DNA of 64,000 bases from NCBI GenBank assembly GCA_022842885.1, contig JALHOR010000006.1, positions 39,461 to 103,460 on the forward strand, in the 5' to 3' direction. This DNA is from Anaerolineae bacterium (GTDB lineage Bacteria; Chloroflexota; Anaerolineae; Aggregatilineales; Phototrophicaceae). The notes beneath the pieces were generated by a model. The model had not been told where the DNA came from. It did no database searches and worked only from the letters and a program-made list of their open reading frames with translations. Of this stretch, positions 17,255-25,979 are shown in pieces; position 1 is the first letter of the stretch, and every line of letters begins with the position of its first letter. The position numbers and the translations under genes are program-made.

Positions 17255-17696
17255 ACGTTTGGTTGACCGTTTGACCAGTACAGCCCGCATCAATCCTAAA
17301 AATTATGCCGCCAAAATCAGCCCGAACCGCGTTGCCAGTTTGGGCTATGCGCTGGCAGGCTGGTTGTATATGCTGCGCTGGCAAAAGAACACGCGCTTGA
17401 TGTCGGTGGCATCTATCATCATTGCGGGTTTGGCGCTATGGCTGGAACTGAAGCCTGTTGAACTGGCGCTGCTTGTGATTGTTATTACGATTGTGTGGCT
17501 GACAGAATTTTTGAATGCAGGTATTGAAGCCGCGATAGATGTGGCGTCACCGGAATTACACCCCGTCGCCCAAGTAGGCAAGGATGTTGCCAGTGCTGCC
17601 GTGTTGTTAGGTGTAATTGCATCGGTCATTGTGGGTATTTTGCTGTTGGGTCCACCGCTGCTAGTCAAATTGGGCTTCAGCAGCCAACTGCCCTAA
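17244..17696 (+). CDS. dgkA: Diacylglycerol kinase / undecaprenol kinase family, copy 1
   Basis: A 150-residue membrane protein with three TM helices and the prokaryotic DAGK signature EFLNAGIEAAIDVASPELHP followed by VAQVGKDVASAAVLLGV. The family phosphorylates diacylglycerol or undecaprenol at the membrane. The second paralogue lies at 18136-18612. It starts inside the end of ybeY (ATG at 17244 or 17247), so it is probably translationally coupled. Confidence 0.9.
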   Translation: MMLRRLVDRLTSTARINPKNYAAKISPNRVASLGYALAGWLYMLRWQKNTRLMSVASIIIAGLALWLELKPVELALLVIVITIVWLTEFLNAGIEAAIDVASPELHPVAQVGKDVASAAVLLGVIASVIVGILLLGPPLLVKLGFSSQLP

Positions 17697-17720
17697 GAGA
17701 ACGCATGGGGGACATGAACA

Positions 17721-18110
17721 ATGTGGTATCTCATGGAAGGCGAAATGGTATTGTTGGATGTGACTTCCAGCAACCAGTTGGCAGAATGGTTATTTCAATT
17801 TCAGCAGCAGTTTGGGGCGCAGCATCGCGTTTTGACACTGCAAGGCGAGTATGCTTCGATGAATATTGGTATTGCGGCAGAGTTTGGTTTTCTGAATCAT
17901 CTCAGCAGCGATTGGCATCAGCCCGCCTATGCCGCTGTGGGCAACGCCGCATTTGGGCGCTTGGATGCGCCCGTGGCATTTTATTTCCAGAACCACAAGA
18001 CCGAGGTTTCCAGCCGCTACTGCCTGCCATTTTCCGTATTGATGGCGGTGTTGGTGGAATTTGCCGAAACCGGGCAATTGGCAGCCGCTGTAGAATGGGA
18101 AGAAGTATGA
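17721..18110 (+). CDS. Uncharacterised 129-residue protein
   Basis: A small soluble protein of mixed strands and helices with no clear family. The C-terminal part CLPFSVLMAVLVEFAETGQ then VEWEEV faintly recalls Imm1-type proteins (helix, FxxTGxxP, V.W), but the resemblance is too weak to name it. A GGGGGAC site precedes the ATG. It sits between the two dgkA copies in the same transcription unit, 24 bases after the first and 25 before the second. Confidence 0.65.
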   Translation: MWYLMEGEMVLLDVTSSNQLAEWLFQFQQQFGAQHRVLTLQGEYASMNIGIAAEFGFLNHLSSDWHQPAYAAVGNAAFGRLDAPVAFYFQNHKTEVSSRYCLPFSVLMAVLVEFAETGQLAAAVEWEEV

Positions 18111-18135
18111 TTATGATGTTGGGACACCCAAAACG

Positions 18136-18612
18136 ATGACGACACTAGGCGATACCCCGCCGACGGTATCCCCGCTACCCCCACCCGAATCCGCTGTGCC
18201 AATTGTGATGAGTACCATGCAAATTGACCCGGCGCAGTATACCTATCAGCAGGCGGGGGGACGCTGGCGGGCGCTGTTATTTGCGATTGCTGGCTTGCTC
18301 TATTTGGTGCGGCGGCAGCCCAGTGTTCGGGCGCTGCTGGTGGTAACGATTGTGTGTGTGCTGCTGGCGCGTTGGTTGCAAATTTCATTAGAACTGTTTT
18401 TAGAGATGCTGCTGGTGATTGGGTTAGTCTGGATTACGGAGGCACTGAACACCGCCATTGAAGCCGCTGTGGATATTATGGCACCCGACTATCATCCACT
18501 GGCAAAAGTCAGCAAAGATGTGGCTGCCTCAGCATCATTGATTGCGATGTTTTTGGCGACGATTGTCACGGCGTTAATCCTTGTGCCGCCGCTGATAGCC
18601 CGTTTGTCGTGA
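18136..18612 (+). CDS. Diacylglycerol kinase / undecaprenol kinase family, copy 2
   Basis: A 158-residue paralogue of the gene at 17244, with three TM helices and the signature EALNTAIEAAVDIMAPDYHP plus KVSKDVAASASLIAMF. It has a ~35-residue Pro-rich N-terminal extension before RWRALLFAIAGLLYLVRRQP. The two copies have diverged strongly outside the signature, so they may differ in substrate (diacylglycerol versus polyprenol). The stop overlaps the next gene's GTG start (GTGA). Confidence 0.88.
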   Translation: MTTLGDTPPTVSPLPPPESAVPIVMSTMQIDPAQYTYQQAGGRWRALLFAIAGLLYLVRRQPSVRALLVVTIVCVLLARWLQISLELFLEMLLVIGLVWITEALNTAIEAAVDIMAPDYHPLAKVSKDVAASASLIAMFLATIVTALILVPPLIARLS

Positions 18613-19796
18613 AAAAAGATGAGGAGCGAGAGATTGTGAGCGAAACATCCCGCCGCAGCCGGGCTCGAGACCGGATAGACCGCCGTAAACGCCGTACCGG
18701 AACGATGGCACGCCAGTCCGCTGGCACAGACCGCCAACGCCAGATTCGACCCACTGGCAGTTTTGAAATGCCCACGCTCAAACTCCCCGGCGGGCGCTGG
18801 TTGCTGCTGATTCCGGGGGCAGTGATTTTGCTGGTGGCAGTCATTGCGGCATTAGGGGTTTTGAATCCGCCGGATGTGACGTTGAATACCAATGCCATTT
18901 GGCTAATGAATGATTGGACGTATGCCCAACGCAGCGACGAAGACTTGGCACAATTGGCAGCAACTTTACAAGCCAATCGTGTCGGCACAGTCTATGCTTA
19001 TGTCAGTTCCTTGCGCGAAGATGCCACTTGGGCAAGCGCCGATAACATTGCGCGGTTTAACACAGTAGAAGATGCTGTCATTGATTTTGTGACGCGCTTT
19101 AAACAAGCCTACCCCGATGTTGCGCTGTATGCTTGGGTGGAAGTGCAAGCCTCCACCACCGAAGGCTACCGCTTGGATAGCCCACAGGTGCAGCGTGTCG
19201 TCGCCGATTTTAGCCAGCGCACGATTGATGTGATGCAATTTGATGGGGTGCTGTTGGATGTGAAACCGATTTTTGATGGCAACCCGGATTTTCCGGCGTT
19301 GTTGCAAGCGGTTCGCCGTAATATTGGCTTAGAAACACCCTTAGCGGTGGCTGTCCCGCCGGATTTAACGCCGAGTGACGCGGGCATTACCTTACCGCCG
19401 CAAATCGCGCCCGATACGGTGTGGAGTTTGGCGTATAAACAGCGCATTGCCTTACAAGCCGATAGCCTCGTTGTGACGGCATACAATAGCTATCTCAATA
19501 ATCCGGTGGATTACATTACGTGGGTGAGTTATCAAGTCAATGCGTATCTAGCTGCCATGAGCGCCATAGATACCACGAGTCAGTTGGTCATCAGTGTGCC
19601 GCAATTTGCTGACCGCCAGCCCGCACATAATGCCACCATCGAATCGTTGGCAGGTGCATTAGATGGTGTATCGCAAACCTTCGGCACTTTGACCGATGCC
19701 CAACGTGCCTTGTTTAAAGGTATTGCTATCTTCGCTGACCGCCCGCTGACGGACGAAGACTGGCGCATTTTTAGAGAGAAATGGGTCGGGTTTTAA
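18609..19796 (+). CDS. Membrane-anchored glycoside-hydrolase-like (TIM-barrel) protein
   Basis: A 395-residue protein. A basic N-terminal region (RRSRARDRIDRRKRRTGTMA) precedes one TM helix at about residues 58-82; the rest is extracytoplasmic. The sequence VALYAWVEVQASTTEGYRL, then MQFDGVLLDVKPIFDGNPDF, and ISVPQFADRQPAHN suggests a barrel like GH18 or related putative glycosidases. DGVLLDVKP aligns loosely with the DGxDxDxE catalytic strand, but the final Glu is missing, so activity is uncertain. GTG start overlaps the upstream stop by 4 bases. Confidence 0.6.
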   Translation: MKKDEEREIVSETSRRSRARDRIDRRKRRTGTMARQSAGTDRQRQIRPTGSFEMPTLKLPGGRWLLLIPGAVILLVAVIAALGVLNPPDVTLNTNAIWLMNDWTYAQRSDEDLAQLAATLQANRVGTVYAYVSSLREDATWASADNIARFNTVEDAVIDFVTRFKQAYPDVALYAWVEVQASTTEGYRLDSPQVQRVVADFSQRTIDVMQFDGVLLDVKPIFDGNPDFPALLQAVRRNIGLETPLAVAVPPDLTPSDAGITLPPQIAPDTVWSLAYKQRIALQADSLVVTAYNSYLNNPVDYITWVSYQVNAYLAAMSAIDTTSQLVISVPQFADRQPAHNATIESLAGALDGVSQTFGTLTDAQRALFKGIAIFADRPLTDEDWRIFREKWVGF

Positions 19797-19823
19797 GCGT
19801 TTTCAAGAAAGGATACAGCCACT

Positions 19824-20246
19824 ATGGAAATGGAACGTGCTTATAAAATGCTTATCGTGGATGATGATGCTGCTTTTCGGGAAATGTTATATCGCTTTTT
19901 TCAAGAACAAGGCTTTATTGTCGAAACCGCCGCGGATACCGAAACCGCGCTGGAAAAATTGCGCGATGGTGAATTTGATGTGGCGCTAACTGAAGTTCAA
20001 TTGCCGAGCCTAGGTGGTTTGGCGATGATTAAACAAGTGAAAAAAGAAGGGATTGATACCAGTTTTATTATTATCACCGGGCAGGGCAGTCGTACCGATG
20101 CTATCCACGCTATCAAAGTTGGCGTGGATGATTGGTTCGATAAGTCGGCTTTAGATTTGGATATATTAAAAGAAAGTGTTATCCGGGCAGCACAAATCTT
20201 GTCTTTGGATGAAATTCAACAGATTCTTTCAGGTATCCCAGATTGA
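19824..20246 (+). CDS. Single-domain response regulator with Glu at the phosphorylation site
   Basis: A 140-residue receiver domain with no output domain. MLIVDDDAAFREMLYRFF gives the acidic pocket; FDVALTEVQLPSLGGLAMI aligns with the usual DxVLLDxxLPxxxG, placing Glu where the phosphoacceptor Asp should be. The Thr switch (IIITGQGSRTDAI) and the Lys (DDWFDKSA) are kept. Glu at this site often mimics phosphorylation, so it may be constitutively on. AAAGGA lies 11 bases before the ATG. The PIN protein gene starts 9 bases after its stop. Confidence 0.85.
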   Translation: MEMERAYKMLIVDDDAAFREMLYRFFQEQGFIVETAADTETALEKLRDGEFDVALTEVQLPSLGGLAMIKQVKKEGIDTSFIIITGQGSRTDAIHAIKVGVDDWFDKSALDLDILKESVIRAAQILSLDEIQQILSGIPD

Positions 20247-20255
20247 ACGACGCCC

Positions 20256-20756
20256 ATGAATTATTATTATTTGGATACCAACGCGCTATTCAAATACTAT
20301 GGCAAAGCAACCAGCATTGATGAGCCGGGAATGCTCACTTTGCGCCGACTCATCGCCCATCCCGACAGTATCACATTAGTATCGCCATTTACGGAAGTTG
20401 AATTTATTGGTGTTTTGATGGAATTATATCGTAGCGGTGCTTTGAAAATGTATCGCATTAACCAGCTTGTAAAATCATTTCGTCGTAATATCAATCTCTC
20501 TACAGAGTCTCAAAATCGCCCTTTCACAGCAATCAGTGTCCCAAATTTGATCATTTTCAAACGCGCTGGTGATATTCTGCTGCAATATGGTGAATTTCGA
20601 TGTACAACAATTGATGCGATTCACATTGCTATCGCTGAAAATTTGCAACAAACCTATCCAAATTTGCGTCTTATCACATCCGATGCGGGTATGAAGCGAG
20701 TCTGCATCCGCATTAACCTTGCCACCTATGACCCAGAAAAAGACCCGCCGCCCTAA
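20256..20756 (+). CDS. PIN domain protein (putative ribonuclease)
   Basis: A 166-residue PIN-fold protein. YYYLDTNALFKYY gives the first Asp, SPFTEVEFIGVL the conserved Glu, TTIDAIHIAIAENL the central Asp, and LITSDAGMKRV the final Asp. All four acidic positions are filled, so metal-dependent RNase activity is plausible. PIN toxins (VapC) usually have an upstream antitoxin; here the upstream partner is a response regulator instead. The stop codon lies inside the loop of the terminator at 20737-20775. Confidence 0.85.
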   Translation: MNYYYLDTNALFKYYGKATSIDEPGMLTLRRLIAHPDSITLVSPFTEVEFIGVLMELYRSGALKMYRINQLVKSFRRNINLSTESQNRPFTAISVPNLIIFKRAGDILLQYGEFRCTTIDAIHIAIAENLQQTYPNLRLITSDAGMKRVCIRINLATYDPEKDPPP

Positions 20757-20775
20757 CCAGCACGCGGGTCTTTTT
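20737..20775. terminator. Bidirectional intrinsic terminator
   Basis: AAAAAGACCCGC (20737-20748) pairs exactly with GCGGGTCTTTTT (20764-20775), with a 15-base loop that holds the PIN stop codon. A T-run ends the hairpin on both strands, so it can end the pgpH-PIN unit and the convergent FecR-like gene. Confidence 0.9.
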
Positions 20776-20783
20776 AATCTTGT

Positions 20784-22484
20784 TTATGGACAAGCCCCTA
20801 AATTCAGACTGCGCCCGGTGGAACTAAACACTTGAATCGAGGTAATGCCCGATGTGATAACCGCACCGGCACTACCACTCTTGCCACTGCCAGTAACAAC
20901 GGCGACATCCAATGGCACACCTGTGATAATGATGGTAAATGTTTCGGTGTCGGCGGCGTTATCCCAAAATACGGTGACATTAGTGGTACCCGCACAGACT
21001 TTCCGCGCTGTAAACAAATCTGGTGGCGTGTTGGAGCCGGGTGGCGTCGTATCGCCGGGGCGCAGCGTCAGCACCGACCGTCCCGTATTGCACAATGTTT
21101 GTCCATTCAGCAGCGCCTCCACTTCCCATTGGAATGCGCCACCAGTGGGAAAATCACTCAAGTTTAAATCCGCTGTCGTCACAGGTGCTGGATACCAGCG
21201 TGATGCTACCAATTGCCCATTTGCATCATAAATATAGAGTTTATATTGGTCGGCTTGCGGCACATTTGACCAACGATATTGTGAGAGCATTCGTTCTCCC
21301 CCGCCAAGCCGCTGGAAATTCTGGCATTCCGGCGTCAGCGTGGGGCGGACTGGCGGCACGGGAGCTTCTGGTTGTAGGTTATTGACCACAGGTACATTGG
21401 ACGATGCAGGCTCACACGGCACATTAATGGGATAATTCAGCACATTGACTGGCACATCTTCTAGTGAACACCAAGGTGCTAAATCAGCCCGTTCCGGCTC
21501 TGACCAAGCACATGCCACCGGGCGGTCATCAGCATCGCCTTCATTCGCGGCATCTTCGGTAGCGCCCAAACAGGCAAAACTCCGAAAGCCTTCCGGGATA
21601 ATCACTTCCTGCGAATTAAATTCATCCGGCAACAGGGTCACTTTGCCATCAATCACCGTGATTTCCAGCGCATCGCCCACAGTACGGAATAGCACGGTAG
21701 ACCCAATCCGAATTTCCGCGCCGTTCACGGTCAAATCAATCTCGTAATTTTCTGTGCCTTGTACCAGCAGCACATCGGGCGCTTCTTGGCAACCTGATTG
21801 CCCGATGCCTGTTGTCAGATAAAAGGCTTGCATGGGGGCTGGATTTTCATGCGAGATAATGGGCAATGTAGTAACATCCCCCGCAGTCGTAACTAATGTA
21901 GACCGAATCCACGCGGGCGCATCGTTATATGCCACGCGCAGCCAATCACCATCGGCACTGATGCCATCTGCTGAAAAAGTATTTCCGGCAGCAGCTACCC
22001 CGACCACATTCCGATTCAAGCCTGCGCCGCTGCGAAGATTGATATTTTCCGTGACAGTAACCTCAATGGATGACACCGCTGCTGTTTCTACACCGTCATT
22101 TTCCAATTGCGTATCGCCAAAGAGCAGAAAGGTCACGGCTTGCCCCGGCAGTGTATCCGGCAAATTGGCTTGCACACTCATGACAGCGACCCCCCATTCG
22201 CCCGTGATAATATTCAAGGCAGCCGTTTCTAAAGCGGTTAAGGGGGCTAAATCCGTTGTATCTGCCGGACGCGAGAAAAAGTCTTCAGCGACTTCGGTTG
22301 CAAACGCTGCGCCCACGCGGTTATAGCCATAACAGGCGCTATTGCGTTCCAACCCGCCACAATTATCTCCCATTTCGGCAAGCGCCGCTTCTACAATGGT
22401 CGGGCAGGTGGTTTGTGCGACCAGCGGTACAATCCCGCCCAATGCCAATAACCAGCCAATAAAAACATAGTAACGTCTACGCAT
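20784..22484 (-). CDS. FecR-like secreted protein with SH3b domain, paralogue 2 of 3
   Basis: A 566-residue secreted protein with a signal peptide ending near GGIVPLVAQT. It shares the N-terminal cysteine domain of its paralogues: CPTIVEAALAEMGDNCGGLE, RNSACYGYN, WGVAVMSVQANLPDTLPGQ and FGDTQLEND. A bacterial SH3 domain (TENINLRSGAGLNRNVVGV, then WLRVAYNDAPAWI) is inserted before the FecR-like part (TVNGAEIRIGSTVLFRT). The C-terminal half has a fibronectin-like strand pattern. ATG 22484 has AGGTG upstream. Predicted extracytoplasmic binding protein; role unknown. Confidence 0.75.
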   Translation of the reverse strand: MRRRYYVFIGWLLALGGIVPLVAQTTCPTIVEAALAEMGDNCGGLERNSACYGYNRVGAAFATEVAEDFFSRPADTTDLAPLTALETAALNIITGEWGVAVMSVQANLPDTLPGQAVTFLLFGDTQLENDGVETAAVSSIEVTVTENINLRSGAGLNRNVVGVAAAGNTFSADGISADGDWLRVAYNDAPAWIRSTLVTTAGDVTTLPIISHENPAPMQAFYLTTGIGQSGCQEAPDVLLVQGTENYEIDLTVNGAEIRIGSTVLFRTVGDALEITVIDGKVTLLPDEFNSQEVIIPEGFRSFACLGATEDAANEGDADDRPVACAWSEPERADLAPWCSLEDVPVNVLNYPINVPCEPASSNVPVVNNLQPEAPVPPVRPTLTPECQNFQRLGGGERMLSQYRWSNVPQADQYKLYIYDANGQLVASRWYPAPVTTADLNLSDFPTGGAFQWEVEALLNGQTLCNTGRSVLTLRPGDTTPPGSNTPPDLFTARKVCAGTTNVTVFWDNAADTETFTIIITGVPLDVAVVTGSGKSGSAGAVITSGITSIQVFSSTGRSLNLGACP

Positions 22485-22688
22485 ATTACAATGCACCTTG
22501 CGATATGAAGAATCAATTTGTGCGTTTATGATATAACGATTCGGTAAGGTCGGTTGTTCCAGTGTGATAAAAAATAGCTGACGATTACCCGCCGCTGTTA
22601 TATCGGTGGTTTATGCCGCTTGCAAAATGTCCGGCTTTCCCCGACAATATGCCGCGTTTTAAGAACAGAATATCGGGAGACCCATGCT

Positions 22689-23762
22689 ATGAAGGGATTG
22701 ATTCTCAGTGGCGGCAAAGGCACACGCCTCTACCCCCTGACGTATACTCGTGCTAAACAGTTAATTCCCGTTGCCAATAAACCCGTTCTGGTGCGCGTGA
22801 TTGAAGCGATTCGGGAAGCAGATGTCACTGAAATTGGTGTCGTCATCGGTGGTTCCACCGCCCAAGAGATTCGGGATACCCTCGGCGATGGCAGCCAATG
22901 GGATGTCAAACTCACCTTCATCCATCAACCTAGCCCGGATGGGTTGGCGCACGCCGTTAAAATTTCGCAAGACTTCCTCCAAGATGACCCTTTTGTGATG
23001 TTCCTTGGCGATAATGTCATTCAAGGCGGCATCAGCAATCTCATTCGGGATTTTGCCACCAATGAGTGGAACAGCCAGATTGTGCTGAAAGAAGTTCCCA
23101 ATGCTTCATCATATGGCGTAGCCAAACTGCGTCCCGATGGCAGCATCGAGCAATTGATAGAAAAACCCAAAAATCCGCCATCGAACCTAGCCCTAGTTGG
23201 CATTTATATGTTCGATGCCCATATTTTTGAAGCCGTTCATGCCATTAAACCATCCCCACGCGGCGAATACGAAATTACCGATGCCATCCAATGGTTGATT
23301 GAAAATAAGTATCAGGTGTTTCCGCATGTGCATCAGGGCTGGTGGATTGATACTGGCAAGCCCAACGATATGTTGGAAGCCAACAGCCTCGTGTTAGATG
23401 AACTAAAACCGCTGATTGCCCCCGATGCCATCATCGAAAACAGCGTCGTAGACCCCCGCGTGACCGTGCAAGCGGGCGCGAAAATCATTAACAGTACCGT
23501 CCGTGGTCCCTCGATTATCGGTGAACACACCGTTATCGAAAACAGCTATATCGGGCCCTTCACCAGCATTTATCATCATGTCGTTATCCAACAATGCGAA
23601 ATTGAACGCAGCATTATCTTGGAAGAAAGCGAACTGAGCGATATTCATGACCCGATTCTGCGCGACAGCTTGATTGGGCGCAAAGTAAACGTGCAGCGCG
23701 GCGGCGATAAACCGCGTGGGCTGAAGATGAACTTGGGTGATAACAGCCGGGTGTTGATTTAA
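22689..23762 (+). CDS. rmlA: Glucose-1-phosphate thymidylyltransferase, long form
   Basis: A 357-residue nucleotidyltransferase converting glucose 1-phosphate and dTTP to dTDP-glucose. The N-terminal signature LILSGGKGTRLYPLTYTRAK is followed by KQLIPVANKPV, FVMFLGDNVIQGG and EYEITDAIQWLIEN. Residues ~250-357 form a left-handed beta helix of hexapeptide type (IENSVVDPRVTVQAGAKI, IIGEHTVIENSYIGPF), as in the long, StrD-like form. ATG 22689 with GGGAGA upstream. With rmlB at 25980 it supplies the first two steps to dTDP-deoxysugars; rmlC and rmlD are not in the window. Confidence 0.93.
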   Translation: MKGLILSGGKGTRLYPLTYTRAKQLIPVANKPVLVRVIEAIREADVTEIGVVIGGSTAQEIRDTLGDGSQWDVKLTFIHQPSPDGLAHAVKISQDFLQDDPFVMFLGDNVIQGGISNLIRDFATNEWNSQIVLKEVPNASSYGVAKLRPDGSIEQLIEKPKNPPSNLALVGIYMFDAHIFEAVHAIKPSPRGEYEITDAIQWLIENKYQVFPHVHQGWWIDTGKPNDMLEANSLVLDELKPLIAPDAIIENSVVDPRVTVQAGAKIINSTVRGPSIIGEHTVIENSYIGPFTSIYHHVVIQQCEIERSIILEESELSDIHDPILRDSLIGRKVNVQRGGDKPRGLKMNLGDNSRVLI

Positions 23763-23774
23763 AAAAGGGCGTAT

Positions 23775-24866
23775 ATGGCGATTCAGCATGTGATTTTTCA
23801 TATTCCTGATTGGATTGCAGTGGGGCTGGCAAGCGGTGATTTGCGCCGTGTAGGTGGCGTGATTATGCGTGCGGATAATGGTCGCGTGGTGGCATGGCTG
23901 CGTGACTTAACGACGATTGCAACACCGATTGAATTATTTAATGCCCTCGGCGTCGCCACCAAAACAGCGATTGCGCTGGCAAGTGGTGGTACACTACTCA
24001 CGCTGGCATTGGCAGCGGCATCGTTAGTAGATATTCGTAATCGAGTACAGCGCCTTTCGACTCAAATCGAAACTTTACGCGCCGAACTGCGTGCCGAATT
24101 TGAGCAAGACCGCGATGCTGAATTTATCAGTTCGTTGCGGACTGCCAATATGGTTCTCACCAGCAGCAATGCCGATACGCGCCGCGATAACGCCCTGAAT
24201 GCCATCAATCGCCTGTATAAAGTCCAAGAAAATTTCATCAGCAATTATGAAAAACTGCGCGATTCCAACCAAGTGTTGGGCGCTCATTATCTGAATCGGG
24301 CGATGTATGCCGCCACCAGTTGCGCTCGCTGTTACCTCGAAATTGGCGAAACGCGCTCGGCACGCCAAAGCCTGCACGATGATTTAAAACGACTCAATCC
24401 CCACATCACAGGCATTGTCACAGCCTTGATGGGCAAACACCCTGCTTTGTTTTTTCACAAAAACATTGAACGGGGTGATGTCGAGCGTTTTATCGTGGTG
24501 CAAAATTGGCTTGAACCGCGTGGCTTAATGGATTTGATTGAAAGCTTGCGCGAAGATTTCTGGAATGAAGAAGTTCAGCAAACTGGGTTGTTTGGGCAAA
24601 TTAATCGCCTGCGCGGGAGTGCGCCGCGTACTTTGCAAGAGCGCGTGGACGAACTACCCGAACATCTAACATTGGCAGAACTCATCATCGAAAATTATCA
24701 ACGCTTGCAAAGTTTTGAGATGGAAACGCTCTATTTGATGCAGGCGAATTTGGCATTTGATGATTGGCAAGCATTGGCAACGGATGACATGCTGCAAGAG
24801 GCAAAAAGCGGTGTGGCATTGATTGAACTGGATGTTCCGGTTAATCTTTCGGAATTTGTAGTCTAG
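23775..24866 (+). CDS. Uncharacterised membrane-anchored helical protein
   Basis: A 363-residue protein I do not recognise. Residues ~1-45 contain HVIFHIPDWIAVGLASGDLR; a hydrophobic segment follows (TAIALASGGTLLTLALAAAS, about 73-92) and then a coiled coil (RNRVQRLSTQIETLRAELRA). The remainder is helical, with repeated Asn/Arg-rich helices. It is 12 bases after rmlA and 18 before the HAD gene, so it is probably co-transcribed with them. No enzymatic motif is visible. Confidence 0.65.
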   Translation: MAIQHVIFHIPDWIAVGLASGDLRRVGGVIMRADNGRVVAWLRDLTTIATPIELFNALGVATKTAIALASGGTLLTLALAAASLVDIRNRVQRLSTQIETLRAELRAEFEQDRDAEFISSLRTANMVLTSSNADTRRDNALNAINRLYKVQENFISNYEKLRDSNQVLGAHYLNRAMYAATSCARCYLEIGETRSARQSLHDDLKRLNPHITGIVTALMGKHPALFFHKNIERGDVERFIVVQNWLEPRGLMDLIESLREDFWNEEVQQTGLFGQINRLRGSAPRTLQERVDELPEHLTLAELIIENYQRLQSFEMETLYLMQANLAFDDWQALATDDMLQEAKSGVALIELDVPVNLSEFVV

Positions 24867-24884
24867 GACAGCAAAAGGATAGGC

Positions 24885-25841
24885 ATGGATACGCAGTCTC
24901 CCGACATTAAACTCATCGTGGTAGATTTAGATGGTACGTTGTTGAGCGATGACCATACGCTCAGTGAAAAAAATAAACAGGCATTATTAGCGGCGACGGC
25001 TGCCGGGGTGCCGGTGGTGCTGGCGACGGGCAAAACGCGCAAATCTGCCGAATCGCTCATTGCGGCGTTGAATCTGAATACGCCCGGTGTGTTTGTGCAG
25101 GGCTTGGTGATTTACAATGCCGACGGCACGCTGCGCTACCAACAGACGTTAGAAGCCGCCACTGCCCGCCGCGTTATCACCTTTGCCGAAGATCGCGGTT
25201 TTGGCACATTGATTTACAGTGGCAATCGCATCCTCATCAAAGCGCCTGATTCACGCATGGACGAAATTACCAAATATGGCGAACCCCAACCGGAACTCGT
25301 GGGTCCCATCGTCAATATTTTGACCAGCATCCCGATTCACAAAGTCTGTTTTTATGGCGATGACCGCCGCATTAAGGCATTGCGCTGGCAATTGGAGCAG
25401 CAGGTTGGGGGGCAAGTGGCGTTCACGATGTCGCATGTTGCCCATCTGTTAGAAGTGCTGCCGCCGGGTGCCTCCAAAGGCAAAGGGGTACGGTTGGTAG
25501 CGCAGGAAATGGGCATTTTGCCAGAACACATTCTGGCAATTGGTGATGGCGAAAATGACCTAGAGATGATTAAATTTGCCGGATTAGGGATAGCGGTTGC
25601 CAATGCGGCGCCTATGCTTAAACAAGTGGCTAAAGTTATTGTTGGCAGCAATAACGATGCGGGCGTTGCCGAAGCAATCGAGCGTTATGTGTTAGCGCCG
25701 CGCCGCCCAGTCGTACAACCCGTGCTTGAAGTCACAACACCTGCGCCGGAAAATCTTGGCTCTGCGCTGAGTGCTGAAACAACGCCGCCAGCGGCAAGTA
25801 CGCTGGAAAAACCAGCCGATGAAAAATCGTCTGATGGTTAG
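24885..25841 (+). CDS. HAD-IIB (Cof-type) phosphatase
   Basis: A 318-residue haloacid dehalogenase superfamily hydrolase. Motif I is IVVDLDGTLLSDDHTLSEKN (nucleophile Asp), motif II VLATGKTRKS, motif III the Lys in SKGKGVRLVAQEMGI, and motif IV LAIGDGENDLEMIKFAGLGI. The C2B cap lies between II and III. Cof-type enzymes dephosphorylate sugar phosphates or flavin-type cofactors. The last ~45 residues are a low-complexity Pro/Ala/Thr tail not usual for the family. AAGGATAGGC precedes the ATG. Confidence 0.92.
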   Translation: MDTQSPDIKLIVVDLDGTLLSDDHTLSEKNKQALLAATAAGVPVVLATGKTRKSAESLIAALNLNTPGVFVQGLVIYNADGTLRYQQTLEAATARRVITFAEDRGFGTLIYSGNRILIKAPDSRMDEITKYGEPQPELVGPIVNILTSIPIHKVCFYGDDRRIKALRWQLEQQVGGQVAFTMSHVAHLLEVLPPGASKGKGVRLVAQEMGILPEHILAIGDGENDLEMIKFAGLGIAVANAAPMLKQVAKVIVGSNNDAGVAEAIERYVLAPRRPVVQPVLEVTTPAPENLGSALSAETTPPAASTLEKPADEKSSDG

Positions 25842-25850
25842 TCCAGATGG

Positions 25851-25925
25851 TGTGAAAAGTGTGTATTTTGTAGGGACACGGCATGCCGTGTCCCTACGGA
25901 AAATCACCTGTTTTGAACACGAACC
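25851..25925 (+). repeat. Palindromic repeat element A, copy 2
   Basis: A perfect 28-bp palindrome at 25870-25897 (GTAGGGACACGGCATGCCGT and mirror). The left flank is GTGAAAAGTGTGTATTTT and the right flank ACGGAAAATCACCTGTTTTG, shared with 55690-55762. Confidence 0.85.
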
Positions 25926-25979
25926 AAGTTAAATATACAAATTGGATAAGTTGAGGCTAAGAGCTAAAAGGCAAACGAT

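Noticed and set aside
17705..18139. Reading frame overlapping the 129-residue gene
   Set aside because: Other frame of 17721-18110; Cys/Arg/Trp-rich, no ribosome site, no domain.
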